Positions 15,508 to 18,347 of a stretch of DNA of 18,347 bases are shown one piece after another. Location: positions 1 to 18,347 of the forward strand of contig CAYMFD010000080.1 of NCBI GenBank assembly GCA_964389475.1. Reading direction: 5' to 3'. Both the position numbers and the translations under genes were made by a program. Under the pieces are notes generated by a model. The model made no database searches. It saw only the letters and a program-made list of their open reading frames with translations, and had not been told where the DNA came from. The stretch is from CAYMFD01 sp964389475. Lineage in GTDB: Bacteria > Bacteroidota > Bacteroidia > Chitinophagales > Saprospiraceae. The stretch's first letter is position 1. Each line of letters begins with the position of its first letter.

Positions 15508-15793
15508 CCGCTGCTTGATTTCCTAGTATTGACGTTAATCTAAAGTCTTGTTGTTTCCTACAAGGCCCAATTGCTGTGCACGCTAGCAAGCCTTTTCCGC
15601 ATCTTTTGGTCTTAAATGTATGGCTGATCCGGTCCTTCGTCTCGTCTGAGGGTCGTCCTCACGCTAATAGACAGTGAGTAATCATATAACGTATTTTTAT
15701 ATATATGAAATAACTTTATCTATATTTGTTGCTTAGTAAGTGAAGTACACATTAAGAATATGACTAGTGTGTATTTTTCAAAACCAATCTGTT
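15508..15793. other. 286-bp intergenic region upstream of the SdrD-B-like gene
   Basis: No gene was found. It contains three weak 5-bp stems, CTTGT/ACAAG (15547-15564), TTGCT/AGCAA (15570-15588) and TGAGG/CCTCA (15647-15661), none followed by a convincing T tract, so termination after 15507 is unproven. The second half (15684 on) is strikingly AT-rich and holds promoter-like sequence. Confidence 0.6.
15721..15728 (+). promoter_or_regulatory. Possible Bacteroidota -7 box (TATATTTG)
   Basis: A perfect TAnnTTTG lies 66 nt before the ATG at 15794 in AT-rich DNA. The -33 element is poor: only a T run at 15694-15698, with spacing of about 22. A second TAnnTTT-like box, TATTTTTC at 15772-15779, lies closer to the gene. 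Either could serve. Confidence 0.3.
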
Positions 15794-18347
15794 ATGCTAA
15801 GCAAAAGGGAAAACTACACCCTCTACCGGGGTTCCTTGATACTAGCGCTTATGATGACTGCTATGGCAGTCTACGGTCAGCTAGGATCAAACTGTGAATT
15901 ATGGTCTGCAACATTGCCAGACGATGAGGTGCAAAGTCGCAGGGCCAATACCTTCGATCAGTGGCACTCAGCCGCATTGCCGAGCGAGTGGGCTGATTTG
16001 TCGGCTGTACGAGGGCTAGACGGCCAGATGGCTACCGCTTCACTCGGTCGAGTAGGGCGATCTACGACCTTAGTTGTCAGTAACTTCGGTTTTCAAGTCC
16101 CACAAGGAGCAGAGATTAACTCCATACAAGTAATCGTCCGAGGTCGAGGACTCGGCGATGGTGTAGCGAGGACGAGGTCTGCTCGATTGACAGGCGGATA
16201 CTGGACCTATCTGACGGGCAATCTATCTGACTCAGAGCTACCTCTGCGTACGGCATGGACAGCTAGCCAGTCGACCGTAGAGTGGTCATACACTTACTAC
16301 AATGATGGTAGTATTACCGATCGAGAGCTCAACGACCCTTCCTTTGGTTTTGGCATCGATGTACGTAATGTCTTGCCACAGGGTATCGACGTTAGTATCG
16401 ATGATGTGGAGATCATCGTAGACTACTCGCCGTTGTATAACAATTGCTTTGATAAGTGCCTCACCTTCTTAGTTGCCAATGACCCACCGGGTTCCACGTA
16501 TGCGTGGGATGTGCCCGAGGGTTTTCGTAACATATCAGCACTTCACTTTCCTAATGTAATAGATATCAATCGTACCGATGCGGCAGACGGCATTCATACC
16601 ATATGCGTGGATCAGACACTATCTGATGGTAGTACTAATCGCTGCTGCCTAGATTTCACGGTCGGGCCGTGTGGTAGCTCTACGATAGGAGATCAAGTAT
16701 TCTATGACGTAGATGCAGACGGTATTCTAGACCCTGAGGATAGACCGCTCGCCGATATAGGCGTGGTGCTACGAGATCAGAGTGGGGCCATACAAGGGCA
16801 GACGACCACAAACGATTCGGGTAATTATAGTTTTGCGGACCTAATAACGGGTAGTTACTACCTAGAGTTTGTAGCAGGTGATACACTTGTGCCATCTAGG
16901 CCAGGAACTAACAATAGTATTTCAGGAGCATTCGGACCAGGTACTACGGACCTAGTATTCGTACAGGTGCCTGATAGCATCTCGACGATAGACGCGGCAT
17001 TCACGCAGACGATTGCCATTGGGGACTTTGTCTTTGAGGATGTTAATGGTAACGGTCAGCAAGACTCTCTGGACAGACCCATCGAGGGTGCAGGAGTCGT
17101 CCTCTTGGATCCTACTCAGTCGATAGTAGCGACGACTATGACGGATTATACGGGGCATTATCTATTTACAGACATATTGCCTGGTACTTATTCGCTTGAT
17201 TTCATGGTTGGAGATACGCTATTCGCGACCATCAGAAATGTCGGTCCTGACGCAAGTGATAGTGATGTCGATAGTGATGGTTTCGGACCGTTTACACTAT
17301 TAGCAGCGGAGGTGGATACGACCATCGATGCTGGTTACAGCCAGTTAGGTAGTATCGGTGACCTCGTGTTTTACGATCTTAACAATAATGGCTTGCAAGA
17401 CGATGGCGATGGTGTCTTAGTTGATGTCGAAGTAAGACTCTTCAGAGCAGGGCAGCTGGCCGCCACTACGTTGACGGACACGCTAGGTCTATATCTATTC
17501 GATAGTCTACTCGCAGGTGTCTATGAGGTAGAGGTCGTGGCGCCTACAGGATTTAAAGTAGTAGTGGCAGCGGCAGGGATGGATGCGACTATCGATAATG
17601 ACTTCGTTTTTAATGGTCAGCGTATCGTTGCCAGTGACATAGCCCTTTTGTCTGGGCAGGATAGACGTGATATTGATGCAGGTCTGCTAGATCTGCCAGC
17701 GATCAATGGTCGTGTCTTTGTAGATCTAGACTTTGATGGACTGAGGGATAGCGTTGAAATGCTTGACCTACCAGCTACGCTTGTGTCGCTGGTTGACTCG
17801 AGTGGACAGGTAGTAGAAACAACCTCCATAGATAGTACAGGCTTTTACGAATTTAGGGCCTTTGATTTAGGTGTTTACTTCTTACGATTTGATGCAGGGC
17901 CTGACTTTGGCTTTGGGCCAGCCAATGGTACGATCGACTCGCTGGGTAGCAATGTTACCGGGTTTAATGGCCTAGGGACGACTTCACTAATCGAAATCGA
18001 TACTCCACGTGTCTATCCATTTATAGACGCAGGACTGTCTAGGTACAGCACGCTGGGAGACTACGTTTGGAATGATCTTAACAACTCTGGCGATCAAGAC
18101 AGCCTTGACGCAGGTCTCGGTGGTGTAGTCCTATACCTATCTGATCAGATGGGTAATATCGTAGATAGTACGACGAGTGATGCACAAGGCCGGTATGAAT
18201 TTGTACAAGTTTTGAGGGGAGATTATATCATCTCTGCAACTGTAGCTCCAAGTCTTGCTATTGCACTACCAGGCGGTACAGACGCAACAGACAGTGATCT
18301 CGCGTCGGTATCAGGAGGACTAGCAACGACGGCTACCTTCCTAGTCC
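15794..18347 (+). CDS. Secreted SdrD-B-like repeat surface protein (3' end beyond window)
   Basis: The frame from the ATG at 15794 stays open for 851 codons to the window edge. Residues 1-29 are a signal peptide (a charged MLSKRENYTLYRG start, then a hydrophobic stretch ending at VYGQ). Residues ~35-220 form a beta-rich domain (LVVSNFGFQVPQGAEINSI, later DDVEIIVDYSPL), followed by a Cys-containing segment (CFDKCLTF to CCLDFTVGPC) up to ~295. Five SdrD-B-like repeats of 110-117 residues then begin near residues 296, 409, 519, 636 and 752. Each opens with a block like IGDxVFxDxNxNGxQD, a likely calcium-binding loop (Asp304/306/308/312 in the first), and later has a TxxxGxYxF strand motif. Repeat 4 has INGRVF in place of the IGD entry. 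Such proteins are usually long surface stalks or adhesins. A T9SS tail is expected downstream but not visible. The preceding secreted-protein gene ends 286 nt upstream on the same strand. Confidence 0.9.
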   Translation, partial: MLSKRENYTLYRGSLILALMMTAMAVYGQLGSNCELWSATLPDDEVQSRRANTFDQWHSAALPSEWADLSAVRGLDGQMATASLGRVGRSTTLVVSNFGFQVPQGAEINSIQVIVRGRGLGDGVARTRSARLTGGYWTYLTGNLSDSELPLRTAWTASQSTVEWSYTYYNDGSITDRELNDPSFGFGIDVRNVLPQGIDVSIDDVEIIVDYSPLYNNCFDKCLTFLVANDPPGSTYAWDVPEGFRNISALHFPNVIDINRTDAADGIHTICVDQTLSDGSTNRCCLDFTVGPCGSSTIGDQVFYDVDADGILDPEDRPLADIGVVLRDQSGAIQGQTTTNDSGNYSFADLITGSYYLEFVAGDTLVPSRPGTNNSISGAFGPGTTDLVFVQVPDSISTIDAAFTQTIAIGDFVFEDVNGNGQQDSLDRPIEGAGVVLLDPTQSIVATTMTDYTGHYLFTDILPGTYSLDFMVGDTLFATIRNVGPDASDSDVDSDGFGPFTLLAAEVDTTIDAGYSQLGSIGDLVFYDLNNNGLQDDGDGVLVDVEVRLFRAGQLAATTLTDTLGLYLFDSLLAGVYEVEVVAPTGFKVVVAAAGMDATIDNDFVFNGQRIVASDIALLSGQDRRDIDAGLLDLPAINGRVFVDLDFDGLRDSVEMLDLPATLVSLVDSSGQVVETTSIDSTGFYEFRAFDLGVYFLRFDAGPDFGFGPANGTIDSLGSNVTGFNGLGTTSLIEIDTPRVYPFIDAGLSRYSTLGDYVWNDLNNSGDQDSLDAGLGGVVLYLSDQMGNIVDSTTSDAQGRYEFVQVLRGDYIISATVAPSLAIALPGGTDATDSDLASVSGGLATTATFLV
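16679..18347 (+). repeat. Five SdrD-B-like coding repeats (~330-350 bp each), continuing past the edge
   Basis: The conserved first Asp of the calcium-loop block falls at residues 304, 416, 528, 644 and 761, so spacing is 112, 112, 116 and 117 residues. Linkers before repeats 3, 4 and 5 share an IDAG-type motif (IDAGYS, IDAGLL, IDAGLS). The last copy is followed by more sequence of the same style at the window end. Confidence 0.85.

Noticed and set aside
15547..15661. Weak stem-loops as an intrinsic terminator after the dockerin-like gene
   Set aside because: Stems are only 5 bp and no proper T run follows.

Overview
The window looks like chromosome of a Bacteroidota bacterium, most likely from the Saprospiraceae/Lewinella side of the phylum. 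Four gene products carry signal peptides, and three of them show a C-terminal type IX secretion (T9SS) sorting domain or the start of one. The secreted proteins are built from modules common in that group: HYR-like Cys domains, a dockerin-like EF-hand pair and SdrD-B-like repeats. One promoter candidate fits the Bacteroidota -33/-7 pattern with 19-bp spacing. No rRNA, tRNA, CRISPR array, transposase or phage gene was seen. These assignments come from motif recognition only; no database search was possible.

Region 1 (1-7028, minus strand) reads from right to left. It holds an MFS transporter (3' end lost in an assembly gap), a GH37 trehalase (5' end lost in the same gap), an SGLT-type sodium/sugar symporter, a GH100-like glycosidase and a T9SS-secreted subtilase cut by the left edge. 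The first four make a compact sugar-uptake and hydrolysis operon. The 100-N gap at 5841-5940 breaks the transporter and the trehalase and is not biology.

Region 2 (7190-9478, plus strand) is divergent from that operon and shares a 161-bp promoter region with it. It encodes the most unusual protein here: a uridine-kinase-like P-loop kinase fused in one chain to a complete GH13 alpha-glucosidase of the oligo-1,6-glucosidase/trehalose-6-phosphate hydrolase type. Together with trehalase, two transporters and the GH100-like enzyme, this suggests a PTS-independent disaccharide pathway in which hydrolysis and phosphorylation are physically coupled. That coupling is inference.

Region 3 (9475-18347) is a surface/extracellular protein island. 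It has a 1194-residue protein made of twelve ~92-residue Cys-rich repeats plus a T9SS-type tail (minus strand), a divergent 761-residue HYR-like/dockerin-like T9SS protein, and an SdrD-B-like repeat protein running off the right edge. In the twelve-repeat protein, presence and absence of two cysteines co-vary from repeat to repeat, which predicts a disulfide pair. The kinase-GH13 gene and the twelve-repeat gene converge and overlap by four bases at their stop codons, leaving no room for an intergenic terminator. Every intergenic stretch is under 300 bases; the longest is 15508-15793.
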